The position numbers were made by a program, and so were the translations under genes. 64,000 nucleotides of DNA from JAEUMG01 sp963805405 (GTDB lineage: Bacteria; Pseudomonadota; Alphaproteobacteria; Rhizobiales; Aestuariivirgaceae). The stretch lies in the NCBI GenBank assembly GCA_963805405.1, contig CAWDUC010000009.1, forward strand, positions 1 through 64,000, given 5' to 3'. The first letter of the stretch is position 1; each line of letters begins with the position of its first letter. Below are positions 18,882-28,707 of this stretch, piece after piece. Below the pieces are notes generated by a model. It was given only the letters and a program-made list of their open reading frames with translations, had not been told where the DNA came from and made no database searches.

Positions 18882-20454
18882 ATGTTCGGTAAGCGCACGG
18901 AAACCGGCGGCAAGCCTGTCATTGCCATACCTGCTCCTGCACCGATGGGCGAGCCGCCAGGCCCGGCTGTCTCGGCTGCGGCGTCCTCTATGCCGCGTCA
19001 CATTCCCGATCTTGGTGTGCCGGTGCCTCCGCCGATGCAGTTTGGCTCGGGCGCCGCGAACCCGTCGGCCTCTGCCGGCAACGGCCATGGCAGCCAGCCA
19101 GTAGCCCAGGGCACTGTCAATCCGGCACCGCAGCCGAAGATTCCCGGCCGCCGCTCCGACAATTACTACGACATCAAGAGCACCATCTTTAATGCGCTGA
19201 TCGACGCGATCGACCTCACGCAACTGGGCCAGCTCGATCGCGACGGGGCCCGCGATGAGATCCGCGACATCGTCAACGAGATCATCACGCTCAAAGACGT
19301 TGCGATGTCGATCGCCGAGCAGGAAGAACTGCTCGAAGACATCTGCAACGACGTCCTGGGTTACGGTCCGCTCGAGCCGCTGCTCGCTCGCGACGACATT
19401 GCCGATATCATGGTCAATGGCGCCAACATCTGCTTCATCGAAGTCGCCGGCAAGATGCAGAAGACCGGCGTCCGGTTTCGCGACAATTCGCAGCTGCTGA
19501 ACATCTGCCAGCGCATCGTCAGCCAAATCGGCCGGCGTGTCGACGAAGCGTCTCCGATATGCGACGCGCGCTTGCCCGACGGTTCGCGTGTCAACGTCAT
19601 CGTGCCGCCGCTTGCGATCGACGGGCCGACGCTCACCATTCGTAAGTTCAAGAAGGATCGGTTGAAGCTTCCCGATCTTGTGCGGTTTGGATCGATCACG
19701 CCGGAAGGCGCGACGATCCTTGAAATCATCGGCCGGTCGCGCTGCAACGTCCTCATATCGGGCGGCACGGGTTCGGGCAAGACGACCCTGCTGAACTGTC
19801 TTACCGGCTATGTTGAATCTGACGAACGCGTCATCACTTGCGAGGACGCCGCCGAGCTTCAGCTGCAGCAGCCGCATGTCGTGCGTCTCGAAACGCGCCC
19901 GCCCAATCTGGAAGGCGAGGGCGAGATCACCATGCGCGATCTTGTCAAGAACTGCCTGCGTATGCGCCCAGAGCGCATCATCGTCGGTGAAGTCCGCGGA
20001 CCCGAAGCCTTCGATCTCTTGCAGGCGATGAACACGGGCCATGACGGCTCGATGGGCACGCTTGCACGCCAATAGTCCGCGCGAAGGATTGCAGCGCCTT
20101 GAATCGATGATCACCATGGGCGGATTTGCGCTGCCGTCCAAGACGATCAAGGAAATGATCACCGGATCGATCGACGTCATCGTGCAGGCCGCCCGCCTGC
20201 GCGACGGTTCCCGCCGCATCACGCACATAACCGAAGTGATCGGCATGGAGGGCGATGTGGTCATCACCCAGGACCTCTTTGTCTATGAAATCATGGGTGA
20301 AGATGCGCAGGGCAGGATCGTCGGGCGGCATCGCTCGACCGGCATCGCGCGTCCGCATTTCTGGGATCGGGCGAGATACTATGGCGAGGAACGCCGCCTT
20401 GCCGAAGCACTCGAGCGGGCCGAGTTGCGCAATGAAGGTGAAGACGACAACTGA
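18882..20454 (+). CDS. cpaF: Secretion ATPase CpaF/TadA (one-base insertion)
   Basis: VirB11-like hexameric ATPase that powers pilus assembly, about 523 residues. A Pro/Ala-rich N-terminus is followed by the N-domain (DVLGYGPLEPLLARDDIADIMVNG), Walker A GGTGSGKTTLLN (near 292), the Asp box CEDAAELQL, the Walker B region MRPERIIVGEVRGPEAFDLLQAMNTGHDGSMGTLHAN, and a C-terminus ending EDDN. The frame breaks at 20060-20066. Removing the G at 20064 turns GLARQ-stop into TLHANSPREGLQRLE, the expected continuation. A single inserted base therefore explains the whole defect. Confidence 0.9.
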
Positions 20455-20473
20455 TCGATAGGCGAGGCAGGAC

Positions 20474-21492
20474 ATGAACTTCGACAACTCGCTTACGCAA
20501 TACGCGTTTTTGCTGATGATCGCGCTGAGCGTCGGCGGCCTCGCGCTTGCGCTGCTCTATCCCGTGCTCACGGGCTCGGCCGAGGCGGCGAGGCGGCGCG
20601 CGCGCATCGTCGCTGGCAAGGATCGCACCCTGCCGAAACCCGGCCTGCGGGCCAGACTTCTTGCCGAGGATCCGAAGGATAATCGCCGCAAGCAATTGCA
20701 GGAATCGCTGAAGCAGATCGAAGTAGCGCGAGAAGCAGCGTAAACAGAAGCTCACTTTGCGCCTTCTGATCAATCAGGCGGGGCTCGATATTACGCCGCG
20801 GCTTTTCTACATTGTTTCATTGGTCGTTGGCAGTTTGATCGCCGGGGCGACGCTGATCCTGGGAACGCCCTGGTATGTCGCCGTGGTTGGCTTCCTGGCT
20901 GGAACATTCGGTCTGCCGCGCTGGGCTTTGCGCTACATGCGCAGGCGCCGGCAGAACCAGTTTCTTGATGGGTTTGCGGATGCTGTCGACGTGATGGTGC
21001 GCGGGCTCAAGGCTGGCCTGCCTGTCACCGATGCCATGAAAATTATCGCCGCCGAAACGTCGCCTCCGGTCGGTCCCGAATTTCTCGAAGTCGTTGAAGG
21101 CCAGCGTATCGGCATCACGATGGATCAGGGCATCGATCGCATGTTCGATCGCATGCCATTGGCCGAGGTGAATTTTCTTGGCATCGTCATGGCCATTCAG
21201 CAGAAGACGGGCGGCAATCTAGCCGAGGCGCTGAACAATCTTTCCAAGGTGCTGCGCGACCGCAAGAAGATGAAGGCGAAGATCAGGGCGGTCAGCCAGG
21301 AAGCCAAGGCTTCCGCGGCCATCATAGGCTCGCTGCCGTTTCTCATCATGGGTGCCATGATGATACTTAACCCGGCCTATCTCAACCCGCTGTTCGAGAC
21401 CAAGCTCGGCAATGTGATGCTGGTCGGTTCGGTTATTGTGGATGAGTACCGGCGTCTTGATCATGAAGAAAATGATCAATTTCGACTTCTGA
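20474..21492 (+). CDS. tadB: Tight adherence protein TadB (frameshifted)
   Basis: Inner-membrane platform protein of the pilus motor (type II secretion F domain), about 339 residues joined. The first frame (MNFDNSLTQYAFLLMIALSVGGLALALLYPVL) runs to about 20725. The second resumes with REKQRKQKLTLRLLINQAGLD, two membrane helices and the F domain (FADAVDVMVRGLKAGLPVTDAMKII, then QQKTGGNLAEALNNLSKVLRDRKKM). A last shift near 21440 gives MSTGVLIMKKMINFDF and a stop at 21492, the conserved TadB end. One or more indels are present, but the protein is otherwise complete. Confidence 0.87.
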
Positions 21493-21505
21493 TGGGCAGG
21501 GCGCG

Positions 21506-22478
21506 ATGATCAACCAGCTTTGGCACTTCATCCAGCCCGAACAGATTATCACGATCCTCGTGGCACTCTCGGCCTTCGCGACGGTCCTGACCGTTGCGGC
21601 GCCCTATTTGCAGGGTGATCGCCTGCGGACGCGGATGAAATCGGTTGCGACCGAACGCGATCGACTGAGGGCGGCACAGCGGGCGGCGCTTGCGGTGGGC
21701 GAGGGCAGGCTTCGCGAAAAGCCACGCACCGGTCTGGCCACTCAGCTCGTCGAAGGCCTGAATCTGCGCCAGCTCATGCAGGCGGAAGGCTCGCGCGCTC
21801 TGCTCCGCCAGGCAGGATATCGCACCGAGCGCCATCTCGTGACCTTCCTCGCAATTCGAGCGATCACGCGCTCTGCTGCTTGGCTTGATCGTCTTCATCT
21901 ATTCATCGACGATCTTCGCCGACCGCGTATCGCCAACCATGCGCTTGGCGGCCACGTTGATTGGCATGGTCGGTGGCTTTTACCTCCCGATCATCTTCCT
22001 CAAGAACATGGTGCAGCGGCGCCAGGAATCGATCAGGCGCGCCTGGTCGGATGCGCTTGACCTTCTGCTGATCTGCGTCGAATCGGGCATGTCCATCGAG
22101 GCGGCCATACAGCGCGTCTCGCGCGAGATCGGCAGCCAGTCGGTTCCTCTCGCCGAGGAAATGACATTGACCAACGCCGAACTATCCTACTTGCAGGATC
22201 GGCGCAAAGCCTTCGAAAATCTCGGCAAGCGAACCGGATTGCCCATCGTCAAGTCGGTGGTGACGAGCCTCATCCAATCCGAGCGCTACGGTACGCCGCT
22301 GGGCACGGCGTTGCGCGTCCTCGCCCAGGAAAATCGCGACATGCGCATGTCGGATGCCGAGAAGAAGGCGGCCGCGCTGCCGCCCAAGCTGACCGTGCCA
22401 ATGGTGCTGTTCTTCCTGCCTGTGATCTTCATCGTCATTCTCGGGCCTTCCGCCATCCTGGTGCTCGGCGCAAAATAA
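21506..22478 (+). CDS. tadC: Tight adherence protein TadC (frameshifted)
   Basis: Second inner-membrane platform protein of the Tad system, about 324 residues. Frame one supplies the N-terminal helix and RLRTRMKSVATERDRLRAAQR up to FLAIRAIT near 21868. Frame two supplies LIVFIYSSTIFADRVSP, a membrane helix, and the F domain (DALDLLLICVESGMSIEAAIQRVSRE, SLIQSERYGTPLGTALRVLAQENR). It ends with the helix VLFFLPVIFIVILGPSAI. The break lies at about 21868-21882 (GCGCTCTGCTGCTTGG). It starts 13 bases after tadB. Confidence 0.88.
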
Positions 22479-22535
22479 TATTCGCGCCGAAACGATTGTT
22501 TCGGCGTTGAGCGGACCGGAGCGTTTCTGAAGTAA

Positions 22536-23338
22536 TCAGCCCTGCGTCGCGGGCTTGAGCTTCTGCCAGGGATTGGGCTGCGAGAGCATGTGCTGGAGGT
22601 ACGCCATATTGGCATCGACCTGCTCTGGCGGGAGATCCGCGCTGGCGATGCTGCGCGCTTCGTCGAAGCGGCCCTGCAGACCCACAACCAGTGCGAGGTT
22701 CTGCCTGAGACGCGTTATCCTGGGCGCCTTTCGCCGATTTTGAGGCTTCCTTCAGCGTCTCCTCGGCTTTGGGAAGATCGCCTTGCAGCGCGTAGGACAT
22801 GCCGAGATTGTTGAGTACCGTTATTTCGCCGGGCGACAGCGCAAGGGCTTGCGAATAATTGCGGCGCGCCTCGTCATAGCGGCCAAGCTGGTCGCAGGCT
22901 GATCCCAATGCCGAATAGGTCCGCCAGTCGGCGGTTTTTGTTTTGGCCGCGCGTTCGAGAAGCGCCGCGGCATCGGCTGCCTGGCCGGCTTGCAGCAATT
23001 CCTTGCCAAAGATGTTTAGCAGTTTGCCGTCGGAGGCGTGTTTACTCGAGCAGTCCCTTATAGACCTCGAATTGCTGCTCTTGCCGGCCCATCGCCTTCA
23101 GCTGCGCCGCATAGGCGAGGCCCAGACCTTCAGATTGTCGGGCTCGGCCTCAAATTTCTCGCCGAGCGCGACGACCTCTTTCATTGATAGCCGGCTCGGT
23201 GCTTCCGGTCGTCAGATTGTCGAGGTCGGGTTGTTTGCCGCAGCCGCCAAGAAGGATGGCCGAACCAAGCAGACAGGCCGCGGCGATCCGACCGGATAGG
23301 CGGCTGTTGGATCCGCGTGGGCTCGACATGAACGACAT
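22536..23338 (-). CDS. tadD: TPR lipoprotein TadD (multiple frameshifts)
   Basis: Pilus assembly lipoprotein with tetratricopeptide repeats, about 268 residues joined. From 23338 (or the second ATG at 23329, better placed for AAGGA) comes a signal peptide with lipobox LLGGC and QPDLDNLTTGSTEPA. After a break near 23180, VVALGEKFEAEPDNLKVW and VYKGLL are read in other frames. The TPR region then follows (ADWRTYSALGSACDQLGRYDEARRNYSQALALSPGEITVLNNLGMSYALQGDLPKAEETLKEA). A last segment reads RFDEARSIASADLPPEQVDANMAYLQHMLSQPNPW to a stop at 22536-22538. It is convergent with tadC. Confidence 0.78.
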
Positions 23339-23394
23339 TCCTTGACACCTTCGGCGGATACCCACCGCCTTGTGTTAATCATCAAGGACAGTCC

Positions 23395-23409
23395 TCAATA
23401 TTCTCTTAA
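23395..23409 (-). promoter_or_regulatory. Candidate CtrA box upstream of tadD
   Basis: Minus strand TTAA-GAGAATA-TTGA, one mismatch from TTAA-N7-TTAA and the same variant as the box before cpaB, 57 bases before the tadD start. Confidence 0.35.
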
Positions 23410-23457
23410 CCATAATCCTTGTTGATTAAGTCACGTTTGAAGCCATCCGGAGCCACC

Positions 23458-24862
23458 ATGACTGCATTTGACCGCATTCTGACGCCTGCTTCCGCCGCAC
23501 GCCGCGCCATTCCCATTATCCCCGTTACCGCAAAGCGAATTCAGAGCCTGGTTGCGCGAAGCTTCCGGCGGTCGAGCGCCGATGGATCGAACTCAATGAT
23601 TTCACGGCGAAGGCCGGCTCCTATCTCGTGGTGAGCACTGCGCGACGGCGCGCTGGCCAAGGTCTATTTCGGCTTCGGCGACGTGATGACGGACCGTGAT
23701 CCTTTTGAATTCGGAAGGTTGAGCAGAGCTGTTGCCGGCTGCCGAATACCGGATCGATGGCGCATCTCGCCCGATGCAGGCTCGCCGTTCTTGGCTGGCT
23801 GCTAGAGGCCTATTCCTTCGACCGTTACCGCAAGAGCGGAGCGACCCTGGCAAGGCTCCAGTGCCCGCAAGGATGTCGATCGCAAGGAGGTCTTGTCTGC
23901 GGCCGAGGCGACCGGACTCGTTCGCGATCTCATCAACACGCCCGCATCGGATCTAGGACCGGCCGAACTTGAAGCTGCGGCGCGTAAAGTCGCTGGCCGT
24001 TTCAAAGCCAAGCTCCGAAGGTCGATATCCGGCCGCGAACTTGAGCGCGATTTCCCGATGATCCATGCGGTGGGCCGAGGCCAGCCCGCGCGCAGCCGCG
24101 GCTCATCGATTTTTCTTGGGGACCGGCGCGGGCGCCCAAGGTCACGCTGGTCGGCAAGGGGGTGTGTTTCGACACGGGCGGCCTCGACATCAAGCCTTCC
24201 TCCGGCATGCTGCTGATGAAGAAGGACATGGGCGGCGCCGCCAATGTCCTGGGCCTTGCCCAAATGATCATGGCCGCGAGGCTCAACGTGCGATTGCGGG
24301 TCCTCATCCCGGCGGTTGAAAACTCCATCGACGGCTCGGCCTTCCGTCCGGGCGACGTCCTCATCAGCCGCAAGGGAATAACGGTCGAGATCGGCAATAC
24401 CGATGCCGAAGGCCGCCTCATTCTTGCCGATGCATTGGCGCTGGCGGATGAGGAAAAGCCCGATCTTTTGATCGATATGGCGACGCTGACGGGCGCTGCG
24501 CGCGTTGCTTTGGGCCCTGATTTGCCACCCTTTTATACCGATGACGAAGGCTTGGCGGCGGAGATATCAGCGGCCGCCAAAGCCGAAAACGATCCGCTTT
24601 GGCGCTTGCCTCTCTGGCGGCCCTACCACGCACTGTTCGAATTCAAGGGTCGCCGACATGAACAACAGCTCGGAATCGGCCTATGCGGGGTCGATCACTG
24701 CGGCCCTTTTCCTCAAGCGCTTCGTTGAAGCTGCGAAAAGCTATGTCCATTTCGACGTTTTCGGCTGGACGCCCACACGCCAAACCCGGCCGTCCGAAAG
24801 GCGGCGAGGCCCAGGCCATGCGCGCCCTCTTTGCATTGATACGGAGCCGTTACGGTCGTTAA
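23458..24862 (+). CDS. Leucyl aminopeptidase family protein, M17 (many frameshifts)
   Basis: Cytosolic two-metal exopeptidase. The start MTAFDRILTPASAARRAIPIIPV is in frame; FRAWLREASG-like sequence, WLLEAYSFDRYRKSG and AEATGLVRDLINTPASDLGPAELEAAA follow in other frames. The catalytic domain is largely in one frame: VTLVGKGVCFDTGGLDIKPSSGMLLMKKDMGG (metal Lys and Asp), then VENSIDGSAFRPGDV and NTDAEGRLILADALALAD. The C-terminus FLKRFVEAAKSYVHFDVFGWTP continues as KPGRPKGGEAQAMRALFALIRSRYGR to a TAA at 24860-24862. About eight breaks occur, the worst density in the window, yet every family motif is recoverable. It precedes the MarR and NlpC/P60 genes. Confidence 0.8.
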
Positions 24863-24938
24863 GGCTTGATAATCATTGCCGCCTCGGCAAGAATGATACG
24901 GACCCGAAACGATCGAGGTCTCGCCGGGGTACCGCGGT

Positions 24939-25280
24939 ATGTTGAGTATGTCTGCTGGCCAGGCCTTGAAGCTTTGGCACGATGTCAATCTGCACATGGT
25001 CCGGGACGAGGAGCCCGACCTTTCGGTTCGCCAGATCAGCATCCTGCTCACGATATATCTTGAAGCGCCGCCCCACACGATCCGCGACCTTGCGGCCAAG
25101 CTTGAGGTCTCCAAGCCGGTCATCACCCGCGCCCTTGATTCGATGGGCAAGGTTGAGCTTGTATCGCGGAGACGGGACGAGCAGGACCGCCGCAATGTCC
25201 TGGTTCAGAGAACGGTAAAGGGCGCGCTGTATCTTGAGCGCCTGGCAGACCTCGTAGGAAACATCGCCAAAACGCTTTAA
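24939..25280 (+). CDS. MarR-type winged-helix transcriptional regulator
   Basis: A 113-residue DNA-binding protein. The winged helix spans about 30-100 with the recognition region PPHTIRDLAAKLEVSKPVITRALDSMGKVELVSRRRDEQDRRNVLV; the wing motif DxRD-like RRDEQDRRN is clear. It is shorter than classical MarR because the N- and C-terminal dimerisation helices are reduced. ATGs at 24939 and 24948 are both possible starts. It is sandwiched between the aminopeptidase and the NlpC/P60 gene, whose start is 1 or 10 bases downstream. Its ligand and target are unknown. Confidence 0.8.
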   Translation: MLSMSAGQALKLWHDVNLHMVRDEEPDLSVRQISILLTIYLEAPPHTIRDLAAKLEVSKPVITRALDSMGKVELVSRRRDEQDRRNVLVQRTVKGALYLERLADLVGNIAKTL

Positions 25281-25281
25281 G

Positions 25282-26133
25282 ATGCGCAGCATGACCATTC
25301 TCGACCCCCGCCTTCATGCGTTCCGCCCCGACCTCGCCGATCTGCGCCTGCGGGGTCAGATCGAAGCCAACAATTTTGCTTCAGGCGATCTTCTGGCGAT
25401 CATCGATCCCATCGCCAGCATTCGCCGCGAACCGCGCTTCGATGCGGTCCAGACCACGCAGGCGCTCCTGGGCGAGACCGTGCGGGTCTTCGAGCGCCGG
25501 GAAGGCTGGGCCTGGGTGCAACTCGAGCGCGACGGCTATGTCGGCTATATCTCCGAGGATTCGCTTGGCCGCCCGGCGGGAAGTCCGACGCATCGCGTGC
25601 GCGTGCCATTGAGCTATTCCTATCCCGGCCCCGATCACAAGTCGCAACCTGCGCTCGTCTTGCCGATGAACGCCGCCGTGAACGTGCTCAAAATGGGTGA
25701 AAAATACGCCGAGCTCTCAAATGGTCGCTATGCAATCGCGGTCCACCTTTCTCCACTTGCCGATGCCGCGCTGGATTTCGTAGCCGTCGCTGAGCAGTAT
25801 CTGGGCGTGCCCTATAGTTGGGGTGGAAAGACGGCTCTTGGGCTCGATTGCTCAGGCCTCGTGCAAACGGCTCTCACGGCCGCCGGTTTGGCTTGCCAGC
25901 GCGATTCCGACATGCAGGAAGGCATCGGAACGAGCTTGCCGGTCGATCGTCTCAATAGCTTGCGACGCGGCGATCTCGTGTTCTGGAAGGGCCATGTTGG
26001 CATCATGACGAGCGCCAACGACCTGCTTCACGCCAATGGGCACTTCATGCAGGTGACGCGCGAACCCCTGGCGACCGCCGTAGCGCGAATAGCGACGGTA
26101 TACGGGGGAGTGACCTCGATCCGCCGGCTTTAA
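25282..26133 (+). CDS. SH3-domain NlpC/P60 family hydrolase
   Basis: A 283-residue cysteine hydrolase likely to cleave peptide bonds in muropeptides. An N-terminal SH3-like region (QALLGETVRVFERREGWAWVQLERDGYVGYI, about 60-90) precedes the NlpC/P60 domain (about 165-275). The catalytic Cys lies in GLDCSGLVQTAL (about 190), the His in GHVGIM (about 238), and a third polar residue in HANGHFMQV. There is no signal peptide, so a cytosolic role in peptidoglycan peptide recycling is plausible. ATG at 25282 touches the MarR stop; ATG at 25291 is an alternative. Its stop overlaps the convergent dehydrogenase stop by 4 bases. Confidence 0.88.
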   Translation: MRSMTILDPRLHAFRPDLADLRLRGQIEANNFASGDLLAIIDPIASIRREPRFDAVQTTQALLGETVRVFERREGWAWVQLERDGYVGYISEDSLGRPAGSPTHRVRVPLSYSYPGPDHKSQPALVLPMNAAVNVLKMGEKYAELSNGRYAIAVHLSPLADAALDFVAVAEQYLGVPYSWGGKTALGLDCSGLVQTALTAAGLACQRDSDMQEGIGTSLPVDRLNSLRRGDLVFWKGHVGIMTSANDLLHANGHFMQVTREPLATAVARIATVYGGVTSIRRL

Positions 26134-27078
26134 TAGCCGCGGCTGCGATCCACGAGGTTTTCGAGCGGCTGTCCGGCCTCATGCCGCCTGATCTGGCGCA
26201 ATACATAGGCGCTGATCGTTTCGGGATCGGAATCGGCCGCGCAATGCGGCGTCACCGTCACCTTGGGATGCGTCCAGAGCGGGCTTTCTTTCGGCAATGG
26301 CTCGGTCACGAAGACGTCGAGCGTCGCGGCATGGAGTTCGCCCGAATCGAGCGCTGCGAGAATATCGCCCTCGACTTGCTGCTTGCCGCGACCGGCATTG
26401 ATGATGATCGGCGCCCCGAACGGGCCTTTCCGCGACAACTTGCGGATGGTCTCGCGATTGATGATGCCGTGGGTCGCCGGTGTATGCGGCAAGAGCGATA
26501 CGAGAATGTCGGTGCGGCGAAGAAAGGCATCGAATTCGGCGTCGCCCGCATAGCAATGGACACCATCGATGCGGCGACAATTGCGACTCCAGCCCGCGAC
26601 CTTGAATCCAAGGTCGCGCAATGCGCATCGCTGAATCGCTGCCCATGACGCCGAGTCCCATGATACCGACGGCGAGATCGCTGGCGCCATGCGTCGGGAA
26701 GGAATCCCAGATTTTCTTCTTCTGATTTTCGTCGAGACGTCGTTGCTGGCGATGATGCATCAGCACATGCAACACGACGTATTCCGTCATGCGCATCGTG
26801 AGATCAGGCTCGTTGACGCGCACGATCGGCGTCGCGTCTGGCAATGTCGGATCGCTCAGGATCGCGTCGACCCCGGCGCCCAGCGAAAAGATCACCGACA
26901 GATTGGGCAGGCTGCGCAGAACATCGGCGGGAGGCAGCCAGGCAATGGCATAGCGGATATCAGCGATGTTGCCGACGTTGTCCGGCCAGACCCGCAGATC
27001 CATGCCTGGCGCAAGCTTCCGCATGGAATTGGTCCACACATCGGTCGGCCAGGTCGGTGTCAAAAAAAGTAGGGCCAT
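26130..27078 (-). CDS. D-2-hydroxyacid dehydrogenase, glyoxylate/hydroxypyruvate reductase A type (one frameshift)
   Basis: About 315 residues; reduces glyoxylate or hydroxypyruvate with NAD(P)H in the cytosol. Frame one gives the substrate domain (WPDNVGNIADIRYAIAWLPPADVLRSLPNL, GAGVDAILSDPTLPDATPIVR) and the start of the nucleotide motif VGIMGLGVMGSD. After a break near 26625-26640, the second frame gives LRDLGFKVAGWSRN, TDILVSLLPHTPATHGIINRETIRKL, AGRGKQQVEGDILAALDSGELHAATLDVF and the catalytic His in TVTPHCAA. Its start overlaps the yejF stop, so it is the last gene of the peptide-transporter operon. Confidence 0.85.
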
Positions 27079-28707
27079 TACTGCTTCACCACATTCTCTG
27101 GCGCGACCTTCAACTGGAAGGCGGCCGCTATCAGTGCCTTGGTATATTCGGTCTTGGGCGAATCGAATATCTGTGTTGCCGGCCCCGTCTCGACGGCAAG
27201 ACCATTGCGCATGACGATCACCTCATTGGCAAGCGCACGCACCACTTTCAAATCGTGGCTGATGAAGAGATAGGCGAGATTGTGCTTCTTCTGCAGTTCG
27301 CGAAGGAGGTCGACGATCTGCGCCTGCACCGACATGTCGAGCGCGCTGGTCGGCTCGTCGAGCACCACGAATTTTGGTTCAAGTGCGAGCGCGCGCGCGA
27401 TTGCGATACGCTGCCGTTGGCCGCCGGAAAACTCATGCGGATAGCGATCCATGGTTTCCGGATCGAGCCCGACTTCCTTGAGCGCTTGGGTTACGCGTTC
27501 GCGGCGCTGATCCGCAGTCATGTTCTTGCCTTGGACGATCAAGCCCTCCTCGACGATCTGGAGGATGGAGAGCCGGGGCGACAGCGACCCGTAGGGATCC
27601 TGGAACACGATCTGCAATTCCTTGCGCAAGGGTCGCATCTCGCGAGCGCCGAAACCGTCGATCCTGTTGCCCAGATAAGCGATCGGCCCCTGCGGACGCG
27701 ATCAGTCGGAGAAGCGCCAGGCCGAGCGTGGTTTTCCCCGAACCCAACTCGCCGACAACGCCAAGCGTCTGCCCGGCCCGCACGACGGCGTCGACTCCAT
27801 CGACCGCCTTGATATGGCCGACGACTTTCCTGAAGAAGCCGCGCCTGATCGGAAACCAGACCTTGAGGTCTTTTGTCTCCATCACGACGGGAGCGCTCGG
27901 ATCGGATTTGGGCGGCGAGCCCTTGGGCTCGGCGGAGAGCAGCATCCGTGTGTAGGGATGCTGCGGATCGGAGAAGATTTCTTCCGTCGGGCCGGCCTCG
28001 ACGATCTTGCCGTGCTGCATGACGCAGACATTGTCCGCCATGCGGCGCACGATGCCGAGATCATGAGTGATCAACAGCATCGCCATGCCGAACTCTCGCT
28101 GCAGCTCCTTGAGCAGTTTCAGAATCTGCGCCTGCACGGTTACGTCGAGCGCGGTCGTCGGTTCATCGGCGATGAGGAGATCGGGATTATTGGCCAATGC
28201 CATGGCGATCATCACGCGCTGGCGCTGGCCACCGGAGAGCTGATGCGGAAAATCCTGCAGCCGCGTTTCGGGATCGCGGATACCGACCTTGGTCAGAAGT
28301 TCGATCACCTTTTGGCGTGCCTTGGCGCCGGTGATCCGCTGGTGAACCTCGAGGATTTCGCTGATTTGCCCCTCAACCGTGTGCAGCGGATTGAGCGACG
28401 TCATCGGCTCCTGGAAGATGATGGTAATGTCATTGCCGCGAACCTTGCGCAGTTCGGTCTCGTCGGAGCGCAGCAATTCCTTGCCATTGAAGTATATTTC
28501 GCCGGACGGATGTTCGGCCGGCGGATAGGGGAGAAGCTTGAGGATCGACAGGGCCGATACGGACTTTCCCGAGCCCGACTCGCCGACGAGCGCCAGCGTC
28601 TCGCCCTTCTTGAGCGAGAACGAGACATGATCGACGGCAATAGTCGTCCTGCCACCCTGGCGGAAGGCGACCGAGAGATCGCGGACTTCGAGCAGTGGCT
28701 CGCTCAT
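27078..28707 (-). CDS. yejF: Peptide ABC transporter ATP-binding protein with two NBDs, YejF type (one frameshift)
   Basis: A fused double ATPase (about 543 residues) that powers the YejABEF importer. NBD1 has Walker A GESGSGKSVSALS (about 40), signature LSGGQRQRVMIAMAL and Walker B LLIADEPTTALDVT. NBD2 has a Walker A variant GELGSGKTTLGLALL (Glu-Leu where Glu-Ser is usual), signature FSGGQRQRIAIARAL and VVLDEPTSALDMS. The frame breaks near 27690 between LRLIAS and QGPIAYLGNRIDG. The start at 28707 (MSEPLLEVRDLSVAF) overlaps the yejE stop by 4 bases. Confidence 0.9.

Noticed and set aside
20060..20066. Programmed frameshifting in cpaF or in the other broken genes
   Set aside because: No slippery heptamer or following structure is seen at the breaks, the sites share no sequence, and many occur within single genes. 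Random indels fit better.
18585..20267. Long minus-strand open frame opposite cpaF
   Set aside because: Antisense to a clear VirB11-like ATPase gene; no recognisable domain or start signal.
24872..24898. Inverted repeat ATCATTGCCG...CGGCAAGAATGAT as an aminopeptidase terminator or MarR operator
   Set aside because: The arms are imperfect, there is no T-run, and the site overlaps a region of doubtful sequence quality; not enough to assign a role.
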